Positions 32,906 through 41,086 of a stretch of DNA of 47,684 nt are shown in pieces (within the stretch, counting starts at the first letter, position 1; each line of letters opens with the position of its first letter). The stretch is from contig JAUWBN010000006.1 of assembly GCA_030601675.1 (NCBI GenBank), positions 1 through 47,684 on the forward strand. The letters are read 5' to 3'. The notes under the pieces were generated by a model. The model saw nothing but the letters and a program-made list of their open reading frames with translations, ran no database searches and was not told where the DNA came from. A program made the position numbers and the translations under genes. The DNA is from Hadesarchaea archaeon. GTDB taxonomy: Archaea > Hadarchaeota > Hadarchaeia > Hadarchaeales > Hadarchaeaceae.

Positions 32906-33277
32906 ATGGAAATCGAGTTATTGGGAAAAAGCCTGAATGCGCCGAAATTCTTGGGGGTGCTTGAAAAAGAATTTGACTGGTTTATTTCTTACACCCTGTT
33001 GCTCGCCGAGAAGCACTTCGAGGACCCGGAAAGCAAGAGGATTTACATCGCGGTCGCCTTCATAGGTGATTACCTCTGGGATCTTCACACCCTCCGATTC
33101 GAGGAGATCATCTACGAGAAGGATCGCACGCGAAGGCGCAAGGTAGCGGTACCCCCCCGAGTCGTGGCCGAGAAGGCCATCGCCGAGCTCCGCGCAGCTT
33201 ACGAAAAAACAAAGGAGCTGCCAGCCCGGATAAAAAAACGTCTGAAGGAAGCCCAAGAGGCCCAAGCCGCAAGGTGA
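32906..33277 (+). CDS. Uncharacterised helical protein
   Basis: Unrecognised protein of 123 residues, predicted mostly helical. A conserved-looking core reads VLEKEFDWFISYTLLLAEKHFED and IAVAFIGDYLWDLHTLRFEEIIYEKD. The C-terminal third is a long charged helix rich in Lys, Glu, Arg and Ala. There are no cysteines, P-loop or membrane spans. Aromatic and acidic residues cluster in the middle. It is flanked by larB (divergent) and proC (convergent, 2-bp gap). No function is proposed. Confidence 0.6.
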   Translation: MEIELLGKSLNAPKFLGVLEKEFDWFISYTLLLAEKHFEDPESKRIYIAVAFIGDYLWDLHTLRFEEIIYEKDRTRRRKVAVPPRVVAEKAIAELRAAYEKTKELPARIKKRLKEAQEAQAAR

Positions 33278-33279
33278 TG

Positions 33280-34068
33280 CTACCTCGATAGTTCCTTCGC
33301 TCTTCTCGCGGCAGCCTTCACCGCATCTCTGAGCGCATCAGCTACTTTTCGCTCTTCTAGCACTTTGAGCCCCTCGACCGTCGTCCCTTTTGGGGTGCAC
33401 ACCATCTCTATTAACTCCTCCAGCGTCTTCCCCTCGCGCAAAATTACTTCACCCGCCCCCTTTGCGGTTTGCGCGGCGAGCTTGAGCGCTACCTCGCTTG
33501 ACAGGCCGAGCTCGACCCCAGCTTCTTGCAGAGCTTGTACGATGAAGTAAAAATATGCCGGGCCGCTCCCGCTCAGTCCCGTGACTGCATCCATCAACTT
33601 TTCATCCACTTTGAACGTCGTGCCCATACCGGCTAGGAGCTTCTCAACTAATTTCCCGTCTTCTCTCAAAGCTCTGGTGCCGAGCGAGAAGCATGATGCC
33701 ATCCCCCCGACGAGCCCACAGATGTTCGGCATTACCCTTATCACCCGCGCGCCCGTCCTAGCTTCAATAAATTTTGTCGAGACCCCTGCCGCGACCGAAA
33801 CGAACAATTTGCCATCCGAGAACTCCTTGGTCTCTTCCAGCACGGATTCAACGATGTCCGGCTTCACGGCGATGAAGATGACATCACAATGTTCCACCAA
33901 CTTTTTGTTGTCGGTTGTCGTCTCGATCCCGAACTTCCCAAGCTCCTTGAGTTTCTCATCGCTCACGTCGCTGGCTACGATCCCCTCCGCCTGAAGCGTG
34001 CCGGCGTTTAGGATACCCTTTATCAGGGAACTCCCCAAATTGCCGCACCCGATGAAACCCACCTTCAT
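33280..34068 (-). CDS. proC: Pyrroline-5-carboxylate reductase
   Basis: Last step of proline synthesis, reducing 1-pyrroline-5-carboxylate with NAD(P)H. The 262-residue protein starts MKVGFIGCGNLGSSLIKG (Rossmann GxGxxG). It continues with VFIAVKPDIVESVL, VRVMPNICGLVGGMASCF and the diagnostic DAVTGLSGSGPAYFYFIVQAL, then the C-terminal TPKGTTVEGLKVLEERKVADALRDAV. The set is complete for a functional enzyme. With proB and proA at 12-14 kb, the window encodes the entire glutamate-to-proline pathway, though proC is in a separate unit. A TATA-like TTTAATATC lies upstream at about 34095-34105 (minus strand). Confidence 0.95.
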   Translation of the reverse strand: MKVGFIGCGNLGSSLIKGILNAGTLQAEGIVASDVSDEKLKELGKFGIETTTDNKKLVEHCDVIFIAVKPDIVESVLEETKEFSDGKLFVSVAAGVSTKFIEARTGARVIRVMPNICGLVGGMASCFSLGTRALREDGKLVEKLLAGMGTTFKVDEKLMDAVTGLSGSGPAYFYFIVQALQEAGVELGLSSEVALKLAAQTAKGAGEVILREGKTLEELIEMVCTPKGTTVEGLKVLEERKVADALRDAVKAAARRAKELSR

Positions 34069-34152
34069 ATCACTCCCGCATCCATATCGTTCAAAGATAT
34101 TAAAGTGCTAACCTCGGAAGTCTTTTAGATTTCAAGTGTCAGTTTTAATCGG

Positions 34153-34236
34153 GCCGCCGTAGCTCAGTTGGTAGAGCGCCACCTTGGTATGAGTACAAAA
34201 AGGTGGAGGTCGCGAGTTCAATCCTCGCCGGCGGCT
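34153..34236 (+). tRNA. tRNA-Thr (anticodon GGT) with an 11-nt intron
   Basis: The acceptor GCCGCCG pairs with CGGCGGC, the D arm is AGCTCAGTTGGTAGAGC-like, and the T arm is GCGAG-TTCAATC-CTCGC. The anticodon stem CCACC/GGTGG encloses 18 nt instead of 7, so removal of 11 nt at the canonical 37/38 position (34190-34200) leaves loop TTGGTAA with anticodon GGT at 34186-34188. No CCA is encoded; the discriminator T runs directly into an oligo-T stretch. Confidence 0.92.
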
Positions 34237-34243
34237 TTTTTTC
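34236..34243 (+). terminator. Oligo-T terminator of tRNA-Thr
   Basis: An uninterrupted T run begins at the discriminator base of tRNA-Thr, a typical archaeal termination signal for a single tRNA gene. Confidence 0.55.
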
Positions 34244-34291
34244 CAAATTGTGTAAAAAGAAACAAACGTGCTTTAAATACTGGCACCTAGA

Positions 34292-35104
34292 ATGAAGTTC
34301 GGTGAATCCGTGCCCGTGATGTGGTTGGAAGGGTTATTAGTTTTCATAGTTTTTCTCGTCGCCATATTTCTGATGGCCGCGATAAGGATTCTGCGGGAGT
34401 ACGAGCGGGCGGTGAAATTTAGGTTGGGCAGGTTCGCAGGGATCAAGGGGCCTGGAATCTTCCTAATCAATCCGATACTCGACAGGATAAAGAAAGTCGA
34501 CCTGCGCACGATAACGCTCGACGTGCCCAAACAGAATATTATCACCAAGGATAACGTAAGCGTCAACGTCGATGCCGTTGTATACATGCGGGTGGTAAAC
34601 CCGGGCGATGCCATCATGAAGGTGGAGCACTATATCATTGCCACGAGCCTACTCGCTCAGACCACGCTGCGGGATGTGCTCGGGCAAAGGGACTTGGACG
34701 AACTGCTGACTAAACGTGATGAACTGAATGTGAGCCTCCAGAAGATCATCGATGAGGCGACCGACGCTTGGGGCATAAAGGTGAGTTCGGTGACGGTGAG
34801 GGACGTGAGCCTGCCCGATGAGATGCTTCGCGCGATAGCGAAGCAGGCGGAAGCGGAGCGGGAGCGGAGATCGAGGGTGATAATGGCCCAGGGTGAGTTC
34901 GAGGCGGCGAAGAAGATGGCCGAGGCCGCGAAGCAGTACCAAGAGAACCCGTCTGCGATAAGACTTCGGGAGCTCCAAACCCTGACCGAGATTGCCCGCG
35001 AGAAGAACATGATCGTGGTGAGCCCGACCCAGCTTGGCACCCGGCTTGGAGAAGTGCTCGGTGTAACTACAGCACTCCGGAAAAAAGGGAAGGGGAAAGA
35101 GTAG
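34292..35104 (+). CDS. Stomatin-like SPFH/band 7 membrane protein (slipin)
   Basis: Membrane-anchored scaffold of 270 residues. There is one N-terminal membrane span at about 10-32. The SPFH domain starts at ILREYERAVKFRLGRFAG, with the family hallmarks GPGIFLINPILDRIKKVDLRT, DNVSVNVDAVVYMRV, TTLRDVLGQRDLDELL and WGIKVSSVTVRDVSLPDEM. A coiled-coil stretch EAERERRSRVIMAQGEFEAAKKMAEAAKQY follows. Such proteins are substrates and partners of the NfeD-type protease (STOPP) in archaea. Here that protease gene is adjacent but on the opposite strand, with the two stop codons touching at 35104/35105. Confidence 0.93.
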   Translation: MKFGESVPVMWLEGLLVFIVFLVAIFLMAAIRILREYERAVKFRLGRFAGIKGPGIFLINPILDRIKKVDLRTITLDVPKQNIITKDNVSVNVDAVVYMRVVNPGDAIMKVEHYIIATSLLAQTTLRDVLGQRDLDELLTKRDELNVSLQKIIDEATDAWGIKVSSVTVRDVSLPDEMLRAIAKQAEAERERRSRVIMAQGEFEAAKKMAEAAKQYQENPSAIRLRELQTLTEIAREKNMIVVSPTQLGTRLGEVLGVTTALRKKGKGKE

Positions 35105-36331
35105 TCATTTCTTGCCACGTTTTTCGACGATTAGCACTAAGCCCTTCACATCCTTGACCACGACCTCCTCGCCCTCTCGAATTCGTTTCTCGGAGGTCGC
35201 ACGCCAGAGTTCACCCTTCAGCCTGACCATCCCATCCGGGGCGAGGTCGGTGGTGGCGACACCAACTTGACCTATCATGGCTTCCCTACCCACAGCTATG
35301 GGTCTCTTCATAGCACGTCTCGCCAGCACGATGAAGACGGCGAAGACGGCGAGCAGACCTATCGCCACCCCCTTCGCCACGTCGCCCGCGACCTCAACCC
35401 ACGGCTCCTTGTTGATCATCATCAGCCCTAGGATGAGGGCAACTCCTCCCCCAATTCCGAAGACGCCGAAGCCAGGCGTGAAGATCTCAGCTGCGATCAA
35501 CACCACCCCCAGCAAAATCAGCGCGACCCCGACGTAGTCTATCTTAAGCACCCCCAAGCCCCAGAAGGCCAACAGCAAACAAATCACGCCAGCTATGCCG
35601 GGAACCCCTATACCCGGGGTGGTTATTTCAGCCAAGATGCCGAGCAGCCCGGCGATAAACAGGATGGCAACTATGTTTGGGTCGCTGAGCACCCTCAACA
35701 CTTTTTCGAAGACGCCCATCTCGATCTCCCTTATTTCGGCGCCGGGCCTACCGATATAGCTTAAAATTTCAGCATCGCTGTGCGCGCGCAGTTCAATGAT
35801 TTTATTGTCGAGCGCCTCCTCGGACCCCATTGCTAAATTTTGCGTCACAAATAGTTCCGCTATTTCTTTTGGACGGCCACGATTTTCGGCCACCTCCCCA
35901 ATCCATTTAGCCATAGCCGCAGTGAACTTCGGATCCTCAGGCCTGGGCTGCGCTACGCCTATCGTTGTTGCACTATCCATGGCTGCAACATGCGACGCAA
36001 GTAGGATGTATGTGCCTGCTGAATATGCCCACCTCCCCTGCGGGGTGACCCAAACTACAATCCTATTCTCCTCGACATCCATCATCTTATCAACAATTTC
36101 TTTGGTTGCAGAAAGTAGTCCGCCTGGGGTGTCGATCTTTATTATCAACCAAACGTTGTCTCGCTCGGCTCGATCGATCGATTTTTGGATGAAGTTCGAG
36201 ATGCCCGCGTCTATCGTCCCTTTCACTTTTATCGAGTAAACGAAGTCCTGCTGGGCCTCGCCAGTGTGTGTCGTCGCTAGGCAGCCGAGAATTATCAGAA
36301 AAATCGCGAGCACGAAAATTCGCTTGTTCAT
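35105..36331 (-). CDS. NfeD-type membrane serine protease (stomatin-operon partner, ClpP-like)
   Basis: The start is placed at ATG 36331 giving MNKRIFVLAIFLIILGC, a signal peptide, and 408 residues; the longer frame is cysteine- and arginine-rich junk. After the signal comes a ClpP-class protease domain with LIIKIDTPGGLLSATKEIVD, the nucleophile Ser in RWAYSAGTYILLASH (about 105), and a candidate general-base Lys in AAMAKWIGEVAENRGRP (about 143). Four or five membrane spans follow (about 235-350), and the C-terminal soluble NfeD OB-fold domain ends in RIREGEEVVVKDVKGLVLIVEK. Archaeal homologues cleave the hydrophobic C-terminus of stomatin. Confidence 0.92.
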   Translation of the reverse strand: MNKRIFVLAIFLIILGCLATTHTGEAQQDFVYSIKVKGTIDAGISNFIQKSIDRAERDNVWLIIKIDTPGGLLSATKEIVDKMMDVEENRIVVWVTPQGRWAYSAGTYILLASHVAAMDSATTIGVAQPRPEDPKFTAAMAKWIGEVAENRGRPKEIAELFVTQNLAMGSEEALDNKIIELRAHSDAEILSYIGRPGAEIREIEMGVFEKVLRVLSDPNIVAILFIAGLLGILAEITTPGIGVPGIAGVICLLLAFWGLGVLKIDYVGVALILLGVVLIAAEIFTPGFGVFGIGGGVALILGLMMINKEPWVEVAGDVAKGVAIGLLAVFAVFIVLARRAMKRPIAVGREAMIGQVGVATTDLAPDGMVRLKGELWRATSEKRIREGEEVVVKDVKGLVLIVEKRGKK

Positions 36332-36545
36332 CGGCTCGCCGCCCGCTCGATGTTGCCCTTGTCCTGCAGCCCGGCTCGAGGAGCAAATCTTGGCGCCCTT
36401 TTTGCGGGCGCAGCCGCAGGAGAAAAACATTGTCCAACTTGTACATCATCGACTCGAGCACCAATAGCGTTTTTAAGCTCCCGAGCGCAGACCATAATGT
36501 CCAAGCTAGACATGAATAACTTCATACCATCATCTGGTGTGTGAT

Positions 36546-36842
36546 ATGGAACTCGTGGCTAAAATTACCCTCCTATTCGCCGCGTTCGGGGCGATAGCTG
36601 GATGTGTATTCGAAGTTGCTCCCATCCCAAGCGACTTGTCAGGAGCATTCGCTGGGATTATCATTTTTTTCACCATTTTCTATGTCGCGTATAAACTGGC
36701 ACCAATAGCGCTCAAGTTCACACCCGAGGAGTTCCCGGGTGGAAGGTGGACGGGATGGACCGCGTTCAAGAGAGGATTTTCGGGGTTTTTCATCATGTGG
36801 TTGGTCCTGTGGATAATGACTCATACCATACTGGTTTCCTGA
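36546..36842 (+). CDS. Small three-span membrane protein
   Basis: Unrecognised protein of 98 residues. The ATG at 36546 is preferred because a GGTG site sits just upstream and it gives MELVAKITLLFAAF. Three hydrophobic spans are at about 3-22, 31-50 and 76-96, with a soluble loop KFTPEEFPGGRWTGWTAFKRGFSG between the last two. The aromatic- and glycine-rich loop is distinctive. Function unknown. The gap upstream (36332-36545) holds only promoter-type sequence for the divergent protease gene, and nothing else was seen there. Confidence 0.6.
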   Translation: MELVAKITLLFAAFGAIAGCVFEVAPIPSDLSGAFAGIIIFFTIFYVAYKLAPIALKFTPEEFPGGRWTGWTAFKRGFSGFFIMWLVLWIMTHTILVS

Positions 36843-36918
36843 GGAACCGTCCCGACTTTTACCCACCCCAATTGCTGTTTTTATCTCCTCGTCACATACC
36901 TTGTGAGGGGGCTGAGAG

Positions 36919-37608
36919 ATGGCCGAGCAAAAACCGCTCGAGGGGCCTGCTGAAAAAAGGATAAAAATCATAGCAGACCACCGCGAGGTCCCATCCGGCG
37001 TCGTGCACGAACTCACGCAGCTCGGCGTCGAGGTTGAAGCGCGCCAGCTTAGCGTCGGCGATTTCATCCTCAGCGACCGCGTTGGGGTCGAACGAAAATC
37101 CGTCGGCGACTTTTTGCAGTCGATCGTCGACAAACGCCTCCTAAACCAAGCCAAGCAATTGGGCGAGACATTTGAGCGCCCGGTGCTCATCTTGGAGGGC
37201 AAGAGTTTGTACTCGCGGAGGGCAATTCACCCGAATGCGATCCGCGGTGCACTCGCCGCGCTCGCTGTAGAGCTCAACATCCCGATATTGCCGACTCGGG
37301 ATGAAAAAGAAACGGCGTTAATCCTCGTCGCCATCGCTAGGCGCGAACAGGTGAAGGAGGCTCGGGAAGTCGTGATACGCGGTGAACCTAAGGGTTTGAC
37401 CCTACCCGAACAACAGCGGTTTGTGGTCGAAGGGCTGCCCGGCGTATCGGCCGTGCTCACAAAACGGTTGCTCGAACGTTTCAGTACGGTCGAGCGGGTG
37501 ATGAGTGCGTCGGGTGACGAGCTGCAGCAGGTGCACGGCATCGGACCTGAAAAAGCGAAGGAGATCAGGCGAGTTTTGAGGGCAGAATATGAGGCTAAAG
37601 CTTCTTGA
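36919..37608 (+). CDS. XPF/ERCC4-type structure-specific nuclease (short form)
   Basis: Cuts branched DNA such as flaps and forks. The 229 residues contain the ERCC4 nuclease domain with IIADHREVPSG (D20), LSVGDFILSD (GDF at 47-49) and VERKSVGDF (the ERKxxxD motif, 58-64). A tandem helix-hairpin-helix region follows (about 165-225: VEGLPGVSAVLTKRLLERF and QVHGIGPEKAKEIRRVL). There is no helicase domain, so this is the short XPF form typical of TACK archaea rather than the euryarchaeal Hef fusion. The stop overlaps the convergent aminotransferase gene by 14 nt. No clear PCNA-binding tail is visible. Confidence 0.92.
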   Translation: MAEQKPLEGPAEKRIKIIADHREVPSGVVHELTQLGVEVEARQLSVGDFILSDRVGVERKSVGDFLQSIVDKRLLNQAKQLGETFERPVLILEGKSLYSRRAIHPNAIRGALAALAVELNIPILPTRDEKETALILVAIARREQVKEAREVVIRGEPKGLTLPEQQRFVVEGLPGVSAVLTKRLLERFSTVERVMSASGDELQQVHGIGPEKAKEIRRVLRAEYEAKAS

Positions 37609-38758
37609 CCGATTCTTTTGTCCGATCGATCGCTTTTTTAATGTCCCCCATAGATGTCGCGTAACTGAATCTCACGTGGCCCTCACCGTACGGGCCAAAC
37701 CCACTCCCCTGCACAGCGGCAACGCCCGCCTCGCGCAACAGGAATTCACAAAGGCTCAAGGATGAGACGCCAAGTTTTTTGACGCTGGGGAACGCGTAGA
37801 AGGCGCCCGCAGGCTTTGTGCATTCAAATCCCTCGATCGAATTCAGCCCCCTGACGATCGCGTCTCGACGCTTTCGATATTCATCGCGCATCTCGCGGAC
37901 GCAATCCTGGGGGCCGCGGAGGGCCGCTACGCCCGCGGCTTGCACAAATCCCGCGACGCACGATGTCGATGCCTGCTGTACCTTGTTCATCCCCGCAATC
38001 AATTCGACCGGCGCGACAGCATAACCCAGACGCCAGCCGGTCATCGCATAAGCTTTCGAGAAGCCGTTGACGTAAATCGTGCGCTCAGCCGTGTTTGGCA
38101 GCGACAACACACTCACGTGCTTTCCCTCGTACACCAAGCAATCGTAAATCTCATCGGACAAGACCCAAAGGTCGTGATCGATCGCAAGGTCAACTATGGA
38201 TCGAAGGTCCCCTCGCTGCATGACCGCACCGGTTGGATTGTTCGGATAATTGATCAATATCATCTTCGTTTTTTTCGTTAGCGCCTCCTGCATCTTCTCT
38301 GCCCCCACCTTGAACTCGTCGGCCTGTGTGGCTTCGACGAATACCGGTTTAGCACCGACCGCCAGCACCATGGGCTCGTAGGTCCAGCAGGGGCTAGGGA
38401 TGATCACCTCATCGCCGGGATCGAGCGCTGCAACCATCGCACAGAAGATGGCGTGCTTCGCCCCGGGGGTGACGATAACGTTTTTTGTGGTTGTGGTGAT
38501 GCCCTTCGTAACGAGGTGCTCCGTGATCGCCTCGCGCAGCTCGGGCAGGCCGGCGCTCGGCGTGTATTTGGTCATCCCGCGTGCGAGGGCCTCCTCCGCG
38601 GCTCGCTTGATGTGGGCCGGCGTGTCGAAATCCGGTTCGCCTACCTCCATGTGGATGATGTCCTTACCCTGGCGCTCGAGTTCTTTGGCTAGGCCGAGAA
38701 CCTTGAGCGTGCTTGAGGGGGGAATCCCCTTCATGCGCTTGGCAGGCTTCAACCTCAC
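37595..38758 (-). CDS. PLP-dependent aminotransferase, class I (aspartate/aromatic type)
   Basis: Fold type I aminotransferase of 387 residues. Key blocks are MEVGEPDFDTP, KYTPSAGLPELREAI, ILINYPNNPTGAVM, the VLSDEIYDCLVYEG strand with the PLP-pyridine Asp, and the Schiff-base Lys in VNGFSKAYAMTGWRLGY. The C-terminal VRFSYATSMGDIKKAIDR has the substrate-carboxylate Arg. It could be an aspartate or broad aromatic aminotransferase; specificity cannot be read. A TATA box sits about 27 nt upstream, so its mRNA is probably leaderless. Confidence 0.93.
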   Translation of the reverse strand: MRLKPAKRMKGIPPSSTLKVLGLAKELERQGKDIIHMEVGEPDFDTPAHIKRAAEEALARGMTKYTPSAGLPELREAITEHLVTKGITTTTKNVIVTPGAKHAIFCAMVAALDPGDEVIIPSPCWTYEPMVLAVGAKPVFVEATQADEFKVGAEKMQEALTKKTKMILINYPNNPTGAVMQRGDLRSIVDLAIDHDLWVLSDEIYDCLVYEGKHVSVLSLPNTAERTIYVNGFSKAYAMTGWRLGYAVAPVELIAGMNKVQQASTSCVAGFVQAAGVAALRGPQDCVREMRDEYRKRRDAIVRGLNSIEGFECTKPAGAFYAFPSVKKLGVSSLSLCEFLLREAGVAAVQGSGFGPYGEGHVRFSYATSMGDIKKAIDRTKESVKKL

Positions 38759-38781
38759 ACCCGCTAAGAATTTACGTGTTC

Positions 38782-38789
38782 AATATAAA
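38782..38789 (-). promoter_or_regulatory. TATA box of the aminotransferase gene
   Basis: GTTTATATTG on the minus strand is centred 27-28 nt upstream of the ATG at 38758, the standard archaeal distance for a leaderless transcript. lysS diverges from the same 46-bp gap, probably using GAATTTACG near 38768-38776. Confidence 0.55.
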
Positions 38790-38804
38790 CCTACTTCGGT
38801 TCCC

Positions 38805-40394
38805 ATGCACTGGATCGATCGCGTTGCGAAAGCCCTGCTCAAGCGGGGCAAAAAACACATCATCGCAAGCGGCATCTCGGTCTCCGGCCACATCCACATC
38901 GGCCATTGCAACGACATCTTCATAGCCGATGGGGTTCGGAGGGCGCTCGAGGAGTTTGGAGGCGAAGGGCAGGCTTTTTGGTACGCCGATGACTTCGACC
39001 CCATGCGCCGGATACCCTGGCCGTTGAACGAGGGCGAGTTGGCTGAAAGGTACAAACAGTACTTGGGCATGCCTTACATCAACATCCCCTCGCCCGATCC
39101 GAAGTACAAAAACTTCGTCGATTACTTCGCCCGCCCATTCATCGAATCACTCGACGATTTCGGGATTGATGTGAAGATTTACTCAGGTGCGGAAATCTAT
39201 CGAAGCGGGAAGATGGCGGACCCAACCCGAACCGCACTCGAACACGCCGACAAAATCCGCGCGATCCTCAACCGATACCGCTCCAAACCGTTGCCTGAGG
39301 GCTGGTTGCCTTATGATGTATTGTGCGAGCGATGTGGTAGGCTTGCAACTACCCGATCACTCAGCTGGCACGATAACTACGTGAGTTACAGGTGCGAGGG
39401 CTCCGACTATGTCGCCGGCTGCGGCCACGAGGGCGAGGCCGATTTCACCAAAGGTCAAGGTAAACTGACTTGGCGGGTGGAGTGGCCTGCGCGCTGGAAG
39501 TTACTCGACGTCGCCTGCGAACCCTTCGGCAAAGATCATGCGGTCGTCGGCGGAAGTTACGATACGGGCAAATTGATCGCAAAGCAGGTTTTCAAATGTG
39601 AGGCCCCCTACCCCGTGCCCTACGAGTGGGTTAGCCTTAAAGGTAAACGAATGTCCTCCTCGAAGGGAGTCGTGTTCACACTCCCCCAGTGGCTCGAGAT
39701 AGCCGAGCCCGAGCTCCTGCGCTACTTCATCTTCAGGAGCAAACCCATGAAGGCCAAGGAGTTCGACCCCGGGCTAGCGCTGCTTGACCTTTACGATGAG
39801 TACGACCTGGTCGAGCAAGTTCACTTCGGCATGGTGGAGGCGAGTGATCGTAGGAGCGAACAGTTCAAGCGCATCTACCAGCTCTCCCAGCTCCGCGAAA
39901 CGCCAAGACGGCTGGTGCAGCGGGTGCCGTTCAGGTTCGCCACGGTGCTGACCCAAGTAATGAGGGATGAAAAGCATGCGATCAACGTTCTAACTTCCCG
40001 GGGGATGCTAACCGACCCAAGCGAATCCGATATCGAGCTAGCCTTCCGCCGCTTGAGTTGCTCGCGGAACTGGGTGTCCAAACATGCACCCGAGCGTTTG
40101 CGATTCAAGGTTGCCGAAACCTTACCCGCCGAAGCTGTAGAGGGCCTTACCAAAAAACAAAAACAGGGTTTAACGCAACTGGCTGCTGATCTATCCTCGC
40201 GCGATTTCACCCCGGTCGAACTTCACAACCACATCTACGAACTCGCGCAGAGGGTCGGTCTGAAAGCGCCCGAGTTATTCAAGACGGTCTACCTCGCTCT
40301 GCTGGGTCGAGGGTCAGGCCCCCGCGTGGGCAACTTCATCTCGGTTCTCGATAAGGAGTTCGTCATCTCGCGTCTTAGGGAAGCTGCTCTTTGA
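38805..40394 (+). CDS. lysS: Lysyl-tRNA synthetase, class I
   Basis: Archaeal class I LysRS, unrelated to the class II enzyme of most bacteria. The ATG at 38805 gives MHWIDRVAKALLKRGKKH and 529 residues; the open frame extends far upstream through the aminotransferase gene and is not real. Class I signatures are HIHIGH (29-34) and KRMSSSKG (about 281, the KMSKS loop). A zinc-ribbon-like CERC...C...C region in the middle (residues about 170-205) and an all-helical anticodon-binding C-terminus complete it. It overlaps the convergent nucleotidyltransferase gene by 20 nt. Confidence 0.95.
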   Translation: MHWIDRVAKALLKRGKKHIIASGISVSGHIHIGHCNDIFIADGVRRALEEFGGEGQAFWYADDFDPMRRIPWPLNEGELAERYKQYLGMPYINIPSPDPKYKNFVDYFARPFIESLDDFGIDVKIYSGAEIYRSGKMADPTRTALEHADKIRAILNRYRSKPLPEGWLPYDVLCERCGRLATTRSLSWHDNYVSYRCEGSDYVAGCGHEGEADFTKGQGKLTWRVEWPARWKLLDVACEPFGKDHAVVGGSYDTGKLIAKQVFKCEAPYPVPYEWVSLKGKRMSSSKGVVFTLPQWLEIAEPELLRYFIFRSKPMKAKEFDPGLALLDLYDEYDLVEQVHFGMVEASDRRSEQFKRIYQLSQLRETPRRLVQRVPFRFATVLTQVMRDEKHAINVLTSRGMLTDPSESDIELAFRRLSCSRNWVSKHAPERLRFKVAETLPAEAVEGLTKKQKQGLTQLAADLSSRDFTPVELHNHIYELAQRVGLKAPELFKTVYLALLGRGSGPRVGNFISVLDKEFVISRLREAAL

Positions 40395-41085
40395 GTCGGA
40401 CTTTCATCTCCGGATGGCTCTGGACCAGCCGTTTGAAAACTTCCTCGAAACTTTCGTTCGGCATGAGTGCGCGTTGGATGAAAATCCCAGTGCGGCCCAC
40501 ATCTCCCCTACGGGTTAGGACCTGCACGCGCTCCCGAACTATATCCAGACCAACACCGACCCGCTTCGCCGCTTCAGCTTCCTTACCCATAACTGGACTT
40601 TCAATATGCCCTCGCGGCGTGGGCTCGATCAACATCAGGCGCTTATCGACACCCGGCACGCGAACCGCTCGCTTGACCTGTTCGGAGCTTGCCGCGCCCC
40701 CGAAATAATAGAACTCGACCTCTAGCCGCTTCGGCTTCACCAGCGGGAAAGTAACCAAACGGTCTTCTTCGATGTAAATGTGTGCCTTCGGGAGCTGCCA
40801 AGGCGTCGCCACGACTATTTCCCGGTTCATTGGCTCGAGCTTGGCCTCTCGAAGGGCTAGCTCGATCTTGTAGGATGGCACGACGTGAGGGACGAACACA
40901 TCAACATCACTATCTTTACCGACGTCCCCACGGGCGACGCTCCCGTACACGATCGGATCGAACCCTTGCTTTACCATAACCTCCATCAGTTCCAGCGCAC
41001 GCGTTCGTAGCTCCTTAAAAAATCGCCAGCGTTCTTCATCGTATACAATTTCGACGATGTCGGCGGCACGAACAGGCTTGACCAT
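40375..41085 (-). CDS. Archaeal nucleotidyltransferase-domain protein
   Basis: Protein of 236 residues from ATG 41085 (MVKPVRAADIVEIVYDEERW), one base after the preceding gene's stop; an in-frame GTG at 41103 would overlap it. The nucleotidyltransferase (pol-beta) motif VYGSVARGDVGKDSDVDVFVP carries the GS and DxD metal-binding residues. Further blocks are EAKLEPMNREIVVATPWQLPKAHIY and GGAASSEQVKRAVRVPGVDKRLMLIEPTPRGH. Members of this archaeal family are single-gene and uncharacterised. It could adenylylate a protein or an RNA. It lies downstream of the flavoprotein and cutA on the same strand. Confidence 0.75.
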   Translation of the reverse strand: MVKPVRAADIVEIVYDEERWRFFKELRTRALELMEVMVKQGFDPIVYGSVARGDVGKDSDVDVFVPHVVPSYKIELALREAKLEPMNREIVVATPWQLPKAHIYIEEDRLVTFPLVKPKRLEVEFYYFGGAASSEQVKRAVRVPGVDKRLMLIEPTPRGHIESPVMGKEAEAAKRVGVGLDIVRERVQVLTRRGDVGRTGIFIQRALMPNESFEEVFKRLVQSHPEMKVRLKEQLP

Positions 41086-41086
41086 A

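Noticed and set aside
38400-38804. N-terminal extension of the class I LysRS frame by 135 codons
   Set aside because: It runs antisense through the start of the aminotransferase gene; the family N-terminus and length fit ATG 38805.
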